Of a DNA stretch of 38,737 bases, positions 7,844-17,995 are shown piece by piece (position 1 is the first letter of the stretch; the number at the start of each line of letters is the position of its first letter). Made by a program: the position numbers and the translations under genes. A model generated the notes under the pieces. It ran no database searches and was not told the DNA's origin. It worked only from the letters and a program-made list of their open reading frames with translations. Source of the stretch: a virus; the IMG/VR virus record IMGVR_UViG_3300021599_001462, positions 1 to 38,737 of that record. One strand, written 5' to 3'.

Positions 7844-9826
7844 ATGGCAGACATCATACAAAAGTCTTTTAATAGTTCCCGTAGAGAAATTAAGTATCTT
7901 AATAGAGACTTTTCTTCTTTTAAAACATCTTTAATTGAATATTCAAAAACATACTTTCCAAGAACATATAAAGATTTTAGTGAAGCATCTCCTGGTATGA
8001 TGTTTATTGAAATGGCATCATATATTGGAGATGTTCTTTCATATTATACAGATTATCAATTTAAAGAAAGTTTAATGCCATTTGCAGAAGAAAGAAAAAA
8101 TGTTCTCGCATTAGCAAATTATCTTGGTTACAAAACAAAACCAACTAAATCTTCTACTACAAATATTGATTTATATCAATTAATTCCATCTATTAAGGAT
8201 TCGAATAATAATTATATTCCGGATAATAACTACGCTCTCAAAATAAGAGAGTATATGGAAGTTTCTAATGAAAGTGGAGTAAGTTTTATTACAACCGATC
8301 CTATTGATTTTTCTCTTGATAGCAAGTTTTCTCCCAGAGAAGTTACTGTTTATTCAAGAGACAATTATGGTGTACCACAATTTTTTTTATTAAAGAAATC
8401 TGCAAAAGTTATTGCAGGTAAGATTACAACCAAATCATTTACTGTTGGAGTTTCTGTGCCATTTTATAAAATATCATTGTCTGAACTTAATGTTGTAGAC
8501 ATAATTGATGTAAGAGATGGTGATAATAATAAATGGTATGAAGTTGATTATTTGGCACAAGATCTGATTTTTACTGAAACAGAAAATACTGATTTTACTA
8601 ATAACACATATGTTCAATATTCATCTGAAGTTCCAAAATTAATTAAAAGTTTAAAAACATCAAGAAAGTTTGTTGTAAATGTTACTGCGAATAATGTAAC
8701 ATATCTTGAATTTGGTGCTGGTACAGATGCGACTTCTGATGAAGTAATTTATCCAAATTCCGAATTGGTTGGTGTAGGATTACAAAATATCAATAATTTG
8801 AATTTAAATTATGATACTAGTAAACTATTAAATTCCGAAACATTGGGTCAAGCGCCATCAAATACAGTGTTAACTGTACAATATTTGGTTGGGGGTGGAT
8901 TGTTATCAAATTCACCATCGGATACAATCAAAAATATATCTTCAGTTACATATTTGAATGATACCACTGGTTTAACACCGTCACAAAATTCATTATTAAC
9001 TACAGTTAAAAATTCATTAAGAATATCCAATCCTAATCCTGCGATTGGTGGACAAAATGAAGAAAGTGTAGAAGAAATAAGACAAAATGCTTTGGCTAAT
9101 TTTGGTTCTCAAAATAGAACAGTTACTGTTGACGATTATGTTTCTAGAATATATTCAATACCACCAAGATTTGGTTCAATTGCAAAAGTAATGGTAATAC
9201 CAAATTCAGATTTATCAATTTCTACAAATCAAACACTATTAAACGGATTTGTAAATAATGAAAATCAAACAACATTGATCAATAATAGTTTAGAAAATAA
9301 CTTTAGAAAAGTAAATTTTGATGTTTCTAATCCATTTAGTTTAAATTTATATGTTTTGAGTTACAATTCAAATAAAAACTTGACACAAACAAATGAAGCA
9401 TTAGTTTACAATATCAGACAATATTTACAAAAATACAAAATTATTTCGGATAGTGTTAATATTATTGATGGATATATCATTAATATAGGAATAGATTTTA
9501 AGATAGTAGTATATAATAATTTCAATAAAAAAGAAGTTTTGGACCAATGTCTTCAAAAAGCAAAAGATTTCTTTAATATTGACAAATGGTATTTTAATCA
9601 ACCAATTAATACTAATCAATTTGAATTAGAATTAGCTAAAGTTGAAGGCGTACAGTCAATTGCGGAAGTAAAATTTAAAAATCTTACTCAAAATGATGGG
9701 GATTATTCTCCACATGAATACAACTTATCAGAAGCAACTCATAATAAGATTATATATCCATCATTAGATCCATCGGTATTTGAAGTCAAATATCCAGATA
9801 ATGATATTAGAGGTGCAGTAATTTAA
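7844..9826 (+). CDS. 6: Baseplate wedge protein gp6 (baseplate J-like)
   Basis: A 660-residue protein, the same length as T4 gp6. The N-terminus has the typical REIKYLNRDFSSFKTSLIEY, then FSEASPGMMFIEMASYIGDV and YYTDYQFKESLMPFAEERKN, which place it in the gp6/baseplate J family. Later motifs are GGQNEESVEEIRQNALANF (about residue 400) and TVDDYVSRIYSIPPRFGSIAK, both family hallmarks. Gp6 forms the continuous inner ring of the baseplate and joins the wedges. It lies directly after gp25. High confidence. Confidence 0.93.
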   Translation: MADIIQKSFNSSRREIKYLNRDFSSFKTSLIEYSKTYFPRTYKDFSEASPGMMFIEMASYIGDVLSYYTDYQFKESLMPFAEERKNVLALANYLGYKTKPTKSSTTNIDLYQLIPSIKDSNNNYIPDNNYALKIREYMEVSNESGVSFITTDPIDFSLDSKFSPREVTVYSRDNYGVPQFFLLKKSAKVIAGKITTKSFTVGVSVPFYKISLSELNVVDIIDVRDGDNNKWYEVDYLAQDLIFTETENTDFTNNTYVQYSSEVPKLIKSLKTSRKFVVNVTANNVTYLEFGAGTDATSDEVIYPNSELVGVGLQNINNLNLNYDTSKLLNSETLGQAPSNTVLTVQYLVGGGLLSNSPSDTIKNISSVTYLNDTTGLTPSQNSLLTTVKNSLRISNPNPAIGGQNEESVEEIRQNALANFGSQNRTVTVDDYVSRIYSIPPRFGSIAKVMVIPNSDLSISTNQTLLNGFVNNENQTTLINNSLENNFRKVNFDVSNPFSLNLYVLSYNSNKNLTQTNEALVYNIRQYLQKYKIISDSVNIIDGYIINIGIDFKIVVYNNFNKKEVLDQCLQKAKDFFNIDKWYFNQPINTNQFELELAKVEGVQSIAEVKFKNLTQNDGDYSPHEYNLSEATHNKIIYPSLDPSVFEVKYPDNDIRGAVI

Positions 9827-9864
9827 TAAATTTATCATTAAAAGTCTTATAAATTTCATACTTA

Positions 9865-9872
9865 TATTTATA
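9865..9872 (+). promoter_or_regulatory. TATTTATA box before gene at 9882
   Basis: Exact TATTTATA nine bases upstream of the ATG at 9882, in the 55-base gap after gp6. No SD sequence is present. Candidate promoter element by repeated placement. Confidence 0.35.
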
Positions 9873-9881
9873 TAATAGAGT

Positions 9882-11507
9882 ATGCACACATTTATATTTC
9901 CAAAACAAGACACATTCATAACTAACGAAACTGGTTATGCCGATAAAAATTTTGGAATTGACGAAATTTTAGAATTAAAAGCACAAAATCAATTAGTAAC
10001 CAATGTAACTTTTTACAGTTCTGCAAGTCTTTCTGGTAGTTATTCTACATTTGATGTATTAAACTATTCAGGAAATATTTCTGGAAGTTACCTATCAGGT
10101 TCTACGGAATCATCAAATATATACATTAGTGGATCATCTCAATTTACTTCAACAAATTATAATGGATATGTATCAGGAACATATGGTGCTGGAATTCCGA
10201 TTACATCGAGTTTAACTAATTATAACGGTTCAGTTACTGGTAGTATAAGTGGTAGTATAATAGGATCTTTTACTGGTTCAATTTTTGCTGCTAGTGGATC
10301 GTTAGTTAATTTCGATGGATGTATAAATGGAACTTTACAAGGAACACAGAGTGTTTACAATCCTACTACAACATTTACTAATGATCCAGAATTTAGCAGA
10401 ATTTTGATTCAATTTGATTTAACTGCAATTTCAAGTTCCCTTTTGACGGGAGATATAAATAATGGATCTAAATTTTTCTTAAAATTAAAGGCATCTTCTA
10501 CAAGTGAAGTACCATTAGATTATAAAATTTATGCGTATCCAATTAGCAAAAGTTGGGATATGGGTATAGGAAGATATGACACTGAAGGACTAGGTAGTTT
10601 TGGTGCTAGTTGGTATTATAATACTACACAAAATACTTCTAGTTTGTGGTATTCACCTACGTCATCTACAGAAACTTATGATTTCAGTGATTATCTTTTA
10701 ACATCAAGTTTAGGATCTGCATCATTCCAAAATGGAGGAGCTACATGGTTGTATAATGTACCATCAACTTATTTACAACCAACTTCTAGCACATCATCAT
10801 CATTTTATAATATTTCTAGCGGATCAAAGTATATATCATCATTTTGTTCATCTTCATTGAGCGGCAGTTCATTAATATGTTCACAATCATATTCTTATAG
10901 TACATCCGATATTTACATGGATGTTACTCCAATAGTTAAAGGTTGGATTTGTGGATGTATTCCTAACAATGGATTCATTTTAATAAGTTCACTTGAATTA
11001 ATTCAATCAAATGATGTTAATTCTAGTATAAGATTCTTCAGTAAAGAAACTAATACTATTTATCAACCATATTTAGATGTTCAATGGGATGACAGCACAT
11101 ATTCTACAGGTAGTTTAATACCATTAACAGGATTTAATCCATATACAGTAGTTATTAAGAATGTGGGTAGAGAATACAAATTTGGAAGTGTACCTCGTAT
11201 AAACATATTTGCGAGAGAAAAATCACCATTAAAGAATTTTGTTAAAGGATATCAACAAAGTCAATATTTAAGTTCAAGTTTATTACCTTCTGATTCTTAT
11301 TATGCGATTAAAGACAATGAAAGTGAAAATTTTGTAATTGATTTTGATGATTATACAAAATTAAGTTGTGATGGTGCAATTCATTATTTCAGACTAGATA
11401 CAACTGGTTTACCTGTTGAAAGATATTATAGAATTTTAATAAAAACAGAAATTAACGGTGAAATCGTAATATTTGATAACGGAAACATATTTAAAGTATC
11501 AAGATGA
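9882..11507 (+). CDS. Virion structural protein with DNRLRE-like domain
   Basis: A 541-residue protein. The N-terminus (FIFPKQDTFITNETGYADKN, FGIDEILELKA) and the later blocks ILIQFDLTAIS (about residue 170), VTPIVKGWICGCIPNNGFIL (about 350) and FFSKETN...YQPYLDVQWDD fit the DNRLRE-type beta-sandwich domain. That domain otherwise occurs in secreted, surface and carbohydrate-associated proteins. A Ser/Gly/Tyr/Thr-rich insert with repeated SGS units (about residues 40-150) interrupts it. The C-terminal 130 residues are a separate beta-rich region with VPRINIFAREKSPLKNF. It probably forms a peripheral baseplate or fibre-attachment component. It overlaps the next gene by four bases. Confidence 0.7.
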   Translation: MHTFIFPKQDTFITNETGYADKNFGIDEILELKAQNQLVTNVTFYSSASLSGSYSTFDVLNYSGNISGSYLSGSTESSNIYISGSSQFTSTNYNGYVSGTYGAGIPITSSLTNYNGSVTGSISGSIIGSFTGSIFAASGSLVNFDGCINGTLQGTQSVYNPTTTFTNDPEFSRILIQFDLTAISSSLLTGDINNGSKFFLKLKASSTSEVPLDYKIYAYPISKSWDMGIGRYDTEGLGSFGASWYYNTTQNTSSLWYSPTSSTETYDFSDYLLTSSLGSASFQNGGATWLYNVPSTYLQPTSSTSSSFYNISSGSKYISSFCSSSLSGSSLICSQSYSYSTSDIYMDVTPIVKGWICGCIPNNGFILISSLELIQSNDVNSSIRFFSKETNTIYQPYLDVQWDDSTYSTGSLIPLTGFNPYTVVIKNVGREYKFGSVPRINIFAREKSPLKNFVKGYQQSQYLSSSLLPSDSYYAIKDNESENFVIDFDDYTKLSCDGAIHYFRLDTTGLPVERYYRILIKTEINGEIVIFDNGNIFKVSR

Positions 11508-11956
11508 GTATAAAATCACAAATCAATGACTTTTTATTAACAGGCCAATTCACTAATAACATTGATGAATTTGGTAATGTAAATTTATATATTAGTTCAA
11601 GTGAAGCAAATGAACAATATATTGCATTTGAATTGATAAATTTTAATTATAAAAAAGATGAAATTGAAAATTTATATGATGTAGGTATTACTGAAATACA
11701 AACAGAACCTATAATTCAAAAACAAGTATTTGATCAAACTTTCTTAACTGAATATAATAAAGTATTATATGAAAATCAAGACTTGAAAGAAAAATTAAAT
11801 CAATTGGTTGACGAAGTACAGTCCGATTCATCCAAGTCGCAATTAAGTGCAGCAAGAGATTTAATCATAGAATTAAGAATTAAATTAAAGCAAGGAAATA
11901 AACCTGAAGATTTTTCTAACGAATTTCCTTTTAATTTAAAATCTGAAAATGAATAA
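11504..11956 (+). CDS. Hypothetical coiled-coil protein
   Basis: A 150-residue protein. The first half is beta-like (FGNVNLYISSSEANEQYIAF). The second half is a coiled coil of about 50 residues (YNKVLYENQDLKEKLNQLVD and AARDLIIELRIKLKQ), with an acidic tail. Its ATG overlaps the preceding stop (ATGA), and it ends three bases before the 1408-residue protein. It is probably a small connector or chaperone of the large structural proteins around it, by position only. Confidence 0.7.
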   Translation: MSIKSQINDFLLTGQFTNNIDEFGNVNLYISSSEANEQYIAFELINFNYKKDEIENLYDVGITEIQTEPIIQKQVFDQTFLTEYNKVLYENQDLKEKLNQLVDEVQSDSSKSQLSAARDLIIELRIKLKQGNKPEDFSNEFPFNLKSENE

Positions 11957-11959
11957 TTT

Positions 11960-14900
11960 ATGGCATTTCCATTTCCAACAATATCATCTAACAGTGGATC
12001 ATTAAATAGTGGTTCTTACTTTTTACAAAATGATTTGGATACATTTAACGATGTACCATTTCAAGAATACTATTTTGGTAATTCGGAACAAGATATTATT
12101 GAATTTAGTGTGTATGACATCGAAGGTAATATTAACGTATGGAAATATTTACCTGTTTCTGTCACATATACTGTATTAAATAAAACTTATAAAGACGTTG
12201 ATAATAATACTTTAAATTACAGTTATAAACAATACAATAGCAGTTATACGATTGCATTTAATAAAAATATATTATTAAGTACACTTCAAGATTTTTCCGG
12301 TTCAAATATTAATTCAGGTAACCATGTTGCAAGCTATAATTTCATTAGAAATGTCGCCGGTAATCCTGATTATCAACTTTATATTAAAGAAATTTCTCCA
12401 AGTAGAAGAGAAGTAAAATTAACACCTTCATTTAAATTAGATTTAACAAAAGAAGAAAACATACTTGTAAATCTTCAATATCAAGCATTTGCTAGAAAAG
12501 CAGTATTAGTCAGAGACACCATTCCACTGTTCAATTACTTTTTAGATTCATATCAAATCTATAAAAATAGTGATACATTAATTAACAACAATAAAGCAAT
12601 TTTTACACTATTAAGAACTAATTTTGGATTCAAATCAGATGCAGATATACTTGCATTTTTAGACGATACATACAATGGTTTTAATCGTCCATTTGTTAAT
12701 TCTCAAAACGGACAATTGATAGAAAATAGTTTTGAAGGTGCTAAAAATTATATTAAAGATTGGTTGTATACATATTACAAGTCAATTTATTCATTTGAAC
12801 AGATTAAAACACAATTTAAATATATTGTTCAAAAGTCAATATCAATTAGATTGAGTCAACTAAATTCATATTATACAAGTAATATTGAATTGACAACACA
12901 AGTTGAAAATTTCATCAATGATTTGTTTTTTACAAATTTTATATCAAATGTTGTTGATACAGTTCAAGTTTATCACGATAAAAAATTGTATGCATATTTG
13001 AAGAATGCATTGAATTTTGGCAATGATACATTTTATACAATATTAAATTATACATTCGTAGAAGAAGATGGTAATACAAATATTATTGTAAAATTGTTCA
13101 ATGAATTACCATTAGATGTTTCATTAAGAGACAGATGTTGGATTTCAAATATATCATTGATACCAACAATTCAAAAATTTGTAATTAATGTTCCAGTTGT
13201 TAAAAGAAGTTTTAAAATATCTGGACCAAATTTTAAAGTGCCTATTGATTCTTATAAGAGTTCACCTGTAAATTATCAAAATTCTAATGATTTAAAGTTA
13301 GATAATACTACAAAGAATGATGTAGAATTTTATAAGAAATTAAACAATCTTAACGTAGATTATTCAAATTTTTCTAACTTTATAGTATTCAGTTCTGCAG
13401 AATTAAGAACTAAGTTATTTTTAAATAAAGTAACATCGATTAATCAACTTAATACATCAATTAATTCTATATTGACTACATTATCTGCTTCTGCTGCAAA
13501 TAGTGCGTCATCATATACATTATTAACTTCCTATCCATTCATTAGCGCATCATATGCAGAAGAAGTAAATGGATATCAATCACAATTAAATACAATTTTC
13601 AATTCATTTGACGGATATGATTCATATTTGTATCAAAATATCACTTTAGTAAGTGGTAGTACAACATCATTTGTCAATGGTGCATATGTACAAAATTACA
13701 ATTATCCAGACTATATTGAAAATGCAATTGAATTTGATAAAAATAACAGAGATAGTCTTGTAAATAATACACCAGAATATATTTTATTGGATGATAATAA
13801 TACCGATTATTTGATATTCTTGTCAATGATTGGACATCATTTTGATAACATTTACTTGTATATTAAGAATTTTCCAACACAACAATATGTTCAAAATAAT
13901 CTATCATCAAGTTATGTAAGTACCGTTGCCAATACTTTATTACAACAATTTGGATGGAATCCAATTAGTTCATTTGATAATTCATCTATTGAAGCTAATT
14001 ACTTGACGGGTTCAAATGCTTATTCTGATTATGATAAATTAAAGATAATTTGGAATAGAATTCTAAAGACACTTCCATTGATTTACAAGACTAAGGGAAC
14101 AGAAGAATGTATTAGAACAATATCTAACATTTATGGAATTCCTCGTAGTTTATTAAATGTTAAAGAATATGGTGGTAATAAGATTTCTGATGAAGATAAT
14201 TCATCCTACACATATCAAAGTAAATATTACTTTACAAAATATACCAGAAATGGTGATGCAATAATAATACCTGTATTTGGCACATCAAGTTATGTCAATT
14301 CAATAGAATTTAAATTTAGAATTGATTCGGATTATATCTATCCACAAAATACCAAAGTTTATTTGTTAAAAACAACTAATTGGGATGTATCAATCAAAAA
14401 GGAAGTTAAAGATACATTTGGAAAATTAAAATTTGATATGTCTCCATCTGGAGCACCAACTGACTATCTTGAAACAGATTCATTGCCATTGTTTAATGGA
14501 AATGTATTCAATGTATTAATTAAACAAATCAATTTATCTGCAAGTTATGATTCGGGATCTGGCGGCCAATTACCATATCAATATTCATTAAGAGTTACAT
14601 CTGTTGACAATGATGAAATTGTATTTGATGATAATAAATCAATTATTAGTGGTACCGAAGGAATCAATGAATCATTCAATAGTTTCGGTTTGCTTTATGT
14701 AGGAAACTATACGGGTGGTGGAAATTTATTCCAAGGAAATATAGACAAAATAAATCTATGGAAACATGAATTAGACGATGAATCTTTTATAGAACATTGT
14801 AAGAATTTTGATTCTTATAGAACAAATAATGACAGTACGACATATGATAATTTGTATTTTAGATACAGTTATGATTATCCAGTTAATATGTACACTAGTT

Positions 14901-16186
14901 CATTCTTTGTTGTAAGAAATGCAAATAAATTATATTCACAATATAGTGCTTCTGCATATAACTTTGCACAAAATACAACTACACAATCAAATTGTTTAAC
15001 CGTATCTGCATCTTTGTATCCATATCAATTTGATGAAATTGAAATCAATCAAAACATTAAATTGGGACAATATGGACCTAATAAATTCAAGAATGTAAAG
15101 ATTAATAAAGCAACACAAAATGTTGAAGCTAGATTGATGCCTAATGAAACCAGTGTTGTAAATAATTTAGTAACCACCGATTCAAATTTATTAGCTGTAT
15201 ATATTTCTCCGTTTAAAGTAAGAGACGATGACATTTTAAATTTCTTGGGTGAATATGATATTATGGATTTAATCGGAAATCCATCCAATATTTTCGTTGA
15301 CAATTATGAAAGTTTACAAACACTAAGAAACAATTATAACAAATATAATTTATCCGAACAAGTCTTATATCAAGAGTTCATGACTCTATATAAGAATTAT
15401 TTTGACGGATCTTTCTTTGAAACAGTTACACAATTGCTTCCAGCAAGAAGTAAAGTAATTGACGGTATATTGATTGAACCAAGTCTATTGGAAAGAAATA
15501 AATATCAAAACCGACCAATAGATAGTGCTATTGCTTACGATTTAAGTAGTTCATATCAACCACTTAGAAATTTTTCTGCTTCTTTTGAAAGAAATTATAA
15601 AAGCACAAGTCAAGTTAATTTAAGTAAAAATGGACTAAACTTTCCATTAACATCTTCTACGTATGGTTCATTGACATCATCAATGCATCCATCATCATAT
15701 ACATCTAATAACTTCACAACATTCCAGTTCTCTAGTTTGAATTATGATAAGAGATTAAGCACATTTTCTGTTAGTGGATCGTTTTTTGATAAATTTGAAA
15801 GTAATTATATTTACAGAAATAATAAGAATGTATATTTGTTTGGTATCGATCCAAATACCAGTTTAGAAAATTCTAGCAGTAAATTTGTAAATATATATTC
15901 TTATGTAAATGTCAATTCCGCATCTTTATTTGCTACATATGACAATAATTCTTCTATTTTTGATACCGAATCATATCCTATAGGACATTATTCGATGAAA
16001 AGAAGAATTTCAAGATTTTCAACAAATCAATATTTCGTCAATTCACCAACAGGCTCATTTTATAAAAAATCTAGCCAAACTATATATACGACTGTAGATG
16101 ATGAAGGAAATAGTGATAATTCATCACCAATTGAAAGAACTCAAATAAATTTACAAGTTTCTGAAAATTCATTGATTAGTTCATAA
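11960..16186 (+). CDS. Giant virion structural protein with LamG-like domain
   Basis: The largest gene in the window, 1408 residues. A middle segment (about residues 690-735, LKIIWNRILKTLPLIYKTKG then IRTISNIYGIPRSLLNVKEYGG) resembles the phage tail protein I/wedge pattern. Residues about 780-955 look like a concanavalin/laminin-G sandwich: IEFKFRIDSDYIYP, FNSFGLLYVGNYTG, and FQGNIDKINLWKHELDDESF, the usual final strand of LamG modules. The N-terminal half has no clear family. Position after gp25 and gp6 makes it a candidate for the gp7 wedge role (T4 gp7 has 1032 residues), extended by a sugar-binding module. The gp7 equivalence is inference; the structural role and LamG-like fold are reasonably supported. 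Confidence 0.75.
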   Translation: MAFPFPTISSNSGSLNSGSYFLQNDLDTFNDVPFQEYYFGNSEQDIIEFSVYDIEGNINVWKYLPVSVTYTVLNKTYKDVDNNTLNYSYKQYNSSYTIAFNKNILLSTLQDFSGSNINSGNHVASYNFIRNVAGNPDYQLYIKEISPSRREVKLTPSFKLDLTKEENILVNLQYQAFARKAVLVRDTIPLFNYFLDSYQIYKNSDTLINNNKAIFTLLRTNFGFKSDADILAFLDDTYNGFNRPFVNSQNGQLIENSFEGAKNYIKDWLYTYYKSIYSFEQIKTQFKYIVQKSISIRLSQLNSYYTSNIELTTQVENFINDLFFTNFISNVVDTVQVYHDKKLYAYLKNALNFGNDTFYTILNYTFVEEDGNTNIIVKLFNELPLDVSLRDRCWISNISLIPTIQKFVINVPVVKRSFKISGPNFKVPIDSYKSSPVNYQNSNDLKLDNTTKNDVEFYKKLNNLNVDYSNFSNFIVFSSAELRTKLFLNKVTSINQLNTSINSILTTLSASAANSASSYTLLTSYPFISASYAEEVNGYQSQLNTIFNSFDGYDSYLYQNITLVSGSTTSFVNGAYVQNYNYPDYIENAIEFDKNNRDSLVNNTPEYILLDDNNTDYLIFLSMIGHHFDNIYLYIKNFPTQQYVQNNLSSSYVSTVANTLLQQFGWNPISSFDNSSIEANYLTGSNAYSDYDKLKIIWNRILKTLPLIYKTKGTEECIRTISNIYGIPRSLLNVKEYGGNKISDEDNSSYTYQSKYYFTKYTRNGDAIIIPVFGTSSYVNSIEFKFRIDSDYIYPQNTKVYLLKTTNWDVSIKKEVKDTFGKLKFDMSPSGAPTDYLETDSLPLFNGNVFNVLIKQINLSASYDSGSGGQLPYQYSLRVTSVDNDEIVFDDNKSIISGTEGINESFNSFGLLYVGNYTGGGNLFQGNIDKINLWKHELDDESFIEHCKNFDSYRTNNDSTTYDNLYFRYSYDYPVNMYTSSFFVVRNANKLYSQYSASAYNFAQNTTTQSNCLTVSASLYPYQFDEIEINQNIKLGQYGPNKFKNVKINKATQNVEARLMPNETSVVNNLVTTDSNLLAVYISPFKVRDDDILNFLGEYDIMDLIGNPSNIFVDNYESLQTLRNNYNKYNLSEQVLYQEFMTLYKNYFDGSFFETVTQLLPARSKVIDGILIEPSLLERNKYQNRPIDSAIAYDLSSSYQPLRNFSASFERNYKSTSQVNLSKNGLNFPLTSSTYGSLTSSMHPSSYTSNNFTTFQFSSLNYDKRLSTFSVSGSFFDKFESNYIYRNNKNVYLFGIDPNTSLENSSSKFVNIYSYVNVNSASLFATYDNNSSIFDTESYPIGHYSMKRRISRFSTNQYFVNSPTGSFYKKSSQTIYTTVDDEGNSDNSSPIERTQINLQVSENSLISS

Positions 16187-16203
16187 GAAAAATTTAATGA
16201 ATA

Positions 16204-16221
16204 ATATTTATTGATAAATAT
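16204..16221. repeat. Perfect inverted repeat, 8+8 bp
   Basis: ATATTTAT (16204-16211), two bases, ATAAATAT (16214-16221). It contains the core of the TATTTATA box and its complement, and lies 12 to 29 bases before the ATG at 16233. It could be a promoter or operator; as a hairpin it is all A-T and weak. Confidence 0.5.
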
Positions 16222-16232
16222 ACTTATATTAT

Positions 16233-16862
16233 ATGGCATATCTAGATAACAAAACTATAACAGTTGATGCGATTTTAACCCAAAAAGGTAGACAATTGTT
16301 GGCAAAGAATGGTTCTTTGAACATTACATCATTTGCTCTTGCGGATGATGAAATTGACTATAACTTATACAATTCAACACATCCACTAGGCAGTGCTTTT
16401 TATGATATTGCTATAAGAAATACACCAGTATTGGAACCATTTAGTGATGAAACACAAGTAATGAAGTACAAGTTGGTAACATTGCCATCTGGAGTAACCG
16501 CAATTCCAGTAATTTCTATCGCACAAACAAGTATTATAACCAATAGATTGAATACTAGTGAATTTATAATTTCTCCAAGTACCAATCCAACATATAATAC
16601 AACACTAGGATATACTGCTATATTGGGTAATAAGAATGCCGGAACATTATTAGTAACAGAAACAAATAGTATTAATTCTACAAGTGCTACTGTTCCAAGT
16701 TTTGCTGGTGATGCAGTTACTGCTGCTTCTCAAGTAGTAGTTGGTAATAAGTTTAAATTTGTACCAAATAACGCTTTGATATCTACCATAACTACAACAT
16801 TGACTATCATTGGTAATGAAAGCGGTGGTAGTTTAACAATTCCAGTTACCATAACAGTTTAA
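16233..16862 (+). CDS. Virion structural protein (tail/baseplate accessory)
   Basis: A 209-residue protein beginning MAYLDNKTITVDAILTQKGR, followed by NITSFALADDEIDYNLYN. Proteins with this opening recur in large myovirus genomes close to baseplate genes; I recognise the family by its N-terminus but know of no assigned function. The C-terminal half is beta-rich and Thr/Ser-rich (TLTIIGNESGGSLTIPVTIT), like a small immunoglobulin-type or fibre domain. It starts 46 bases after the 1408-residue gene, behind an AT-rich inverted repeat. A structural role is likely; the position in the particle is unknown. Confidence 0.7.
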   Translation: MAYLDNKTITVDAILTQKGRQLLAKNGSLNITSFALADDEIDYNLYNSTHPLGSAFYDIAIRNTPVLEPFSDETQVMKYKLVTLPSGVTAIPVISIAQTSIITNRLNTSEFIISPSTNPTYNTTLGYTAILGNKNAGTLLVTETNSINSTSATVPSFAGDAVTAASQVVVGNKFKFVPNNALISTITTTLTIIGNESGGSLTIPVTITV

Positions 16863-16876
16863 CCGCTTAATAAAAT

Positions 16877-17983
16877 ATGATTTTTAAAAACTTTGAATCT
16901 ACAGACATAGTAGCAGGAAGAATCAATACAGTTTCTTCTGGATTTTGGGTTGACGGCAATTATGCAGTAACACAATCAACTTTTACAACATCATCCACTC
17001 AAGTGGTATTGACTGGTTCAAACCAATATGATGTTCAAAATGGATTGTATTATTACAATGTATATTACCAAAACCAACCACATTTTTCAATAACATATGG
17101 TGATTATTATGGTTCTGGTTCATCTATTACCGATGCAACATCATTATATATTCGTCCAACACAAGCAATTTACAATCAATATAAGAATGTATTGTTGACA
17201 CCGGACGATACATTTTTTAATTTTAAATCAGGTAATTACACTGTAGCTACAGCCACCGATTCAACTACATCTGTTACAGGATCTGGTATAGTAGTATTGA
17301 ATTTCTCCGCTGATAAATATAAAGATCGTGTAGATGAAGGACAAATTGAATTTAGTATTAGTGGTGCCAATGGTCAATTTACATTTATCGATGATTCTTC
17401 TGTAGTTAAGAAACAATTTGACGTTTATAATATCATTAGCGGTAGTGTAAATGACGGTGTTCCATCTGCATATTCAAGTGGTGGAGTAATTACATATAAT
17501 TCCATTGGATTATTTTATCCAAAAACAGGTACAGTTGTATTAAATGCAGGTGCAATTAGTTCTTCTGTTGGTGTATCTTTGACTGGATCATTCGCAAGTG
17601 TTGCTGATCAAACCAATACATACGCATTGAATCAAAGAACTATGTTCCAAGCAATTACTAAATGCACAACAAAGACATTTAAAGTAAGAAAATCCGAATA
17701 TTTACCATCTGCTCAATATTTCGTAAGAGTAAAGAATCAAGATTTTAATTATACAAACAATCCAACATTTATTGCAAATGGTACTACTGATAGTTTAAAT
17801 GGTACAGTATTAGCAAGAGGTGCGATCAAGATTAGTGATTTCGTAAATAATCCTACGACTTATATTACTACTGTTGGTTTATATGATAGTGATAATGAAC
17901 TTGTAGCAGTTGCAAAATTGAGTCAACCAACACAAAAAACTTTTGATAGTGAATTGTTGATTAGAGTAAGACTTGATTTTTAA
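16877..17983 (+). CDS. Virion structural protein with shared C-terminal tail domain
   Basis: A 368-residue protein. The N-terminus (MIFKNFESTDIVAGRINTVS, then FWVDGNYAVTQSTFTTSS) leads into a beta-rich body with FSITYGDYYGSGSS and TQAIYNQYKNVLL. The last 90 residues contain FNYTNNPTF and YITTVGLYDSDNELVAVAKL, ending IRVRLDF. That last block recurs, with an insert, at the end of the protein coded at 18616-20931, so the two share a module. It is probably a tail or baseplate-peripheral protein. Two structural genes of the same style follow. Confidence 0.7.
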   Translation: MIFKNFESTDIVAGRINTVSSGFWVDGNYAVTQSTFTTSSTQVVLTGSNQYDVQNGLYYYNVYYQNQPHFSITYGDYYGSGSSITDATSLYIRPTQAIYNQYKNVLLTPDDTFFNFKSGNYTVATATDSTTSVTGSGIVVLNFSADKYKDRVDEGQIEFSISGANGQFTFIDDSSVVKKQFDVYNIISGSVNDGVPSAYSSGGVITYNSIGLFYPKTGTVVLNAGAISSSVGVSLTGSFASVADQTNTYALNQRTMFQAITKCTTKTFKVRKSEYLPSAQYFVRVKNQDFNYTNNPTFIANGTTDSLNGTVLARGAIKISDFVNNPTTYITTVGLYDSDNELVAVAKLSQPTQKTFDSELLIRVRLDF

Positions 17984-17995
17984 ACTAATGGATAC

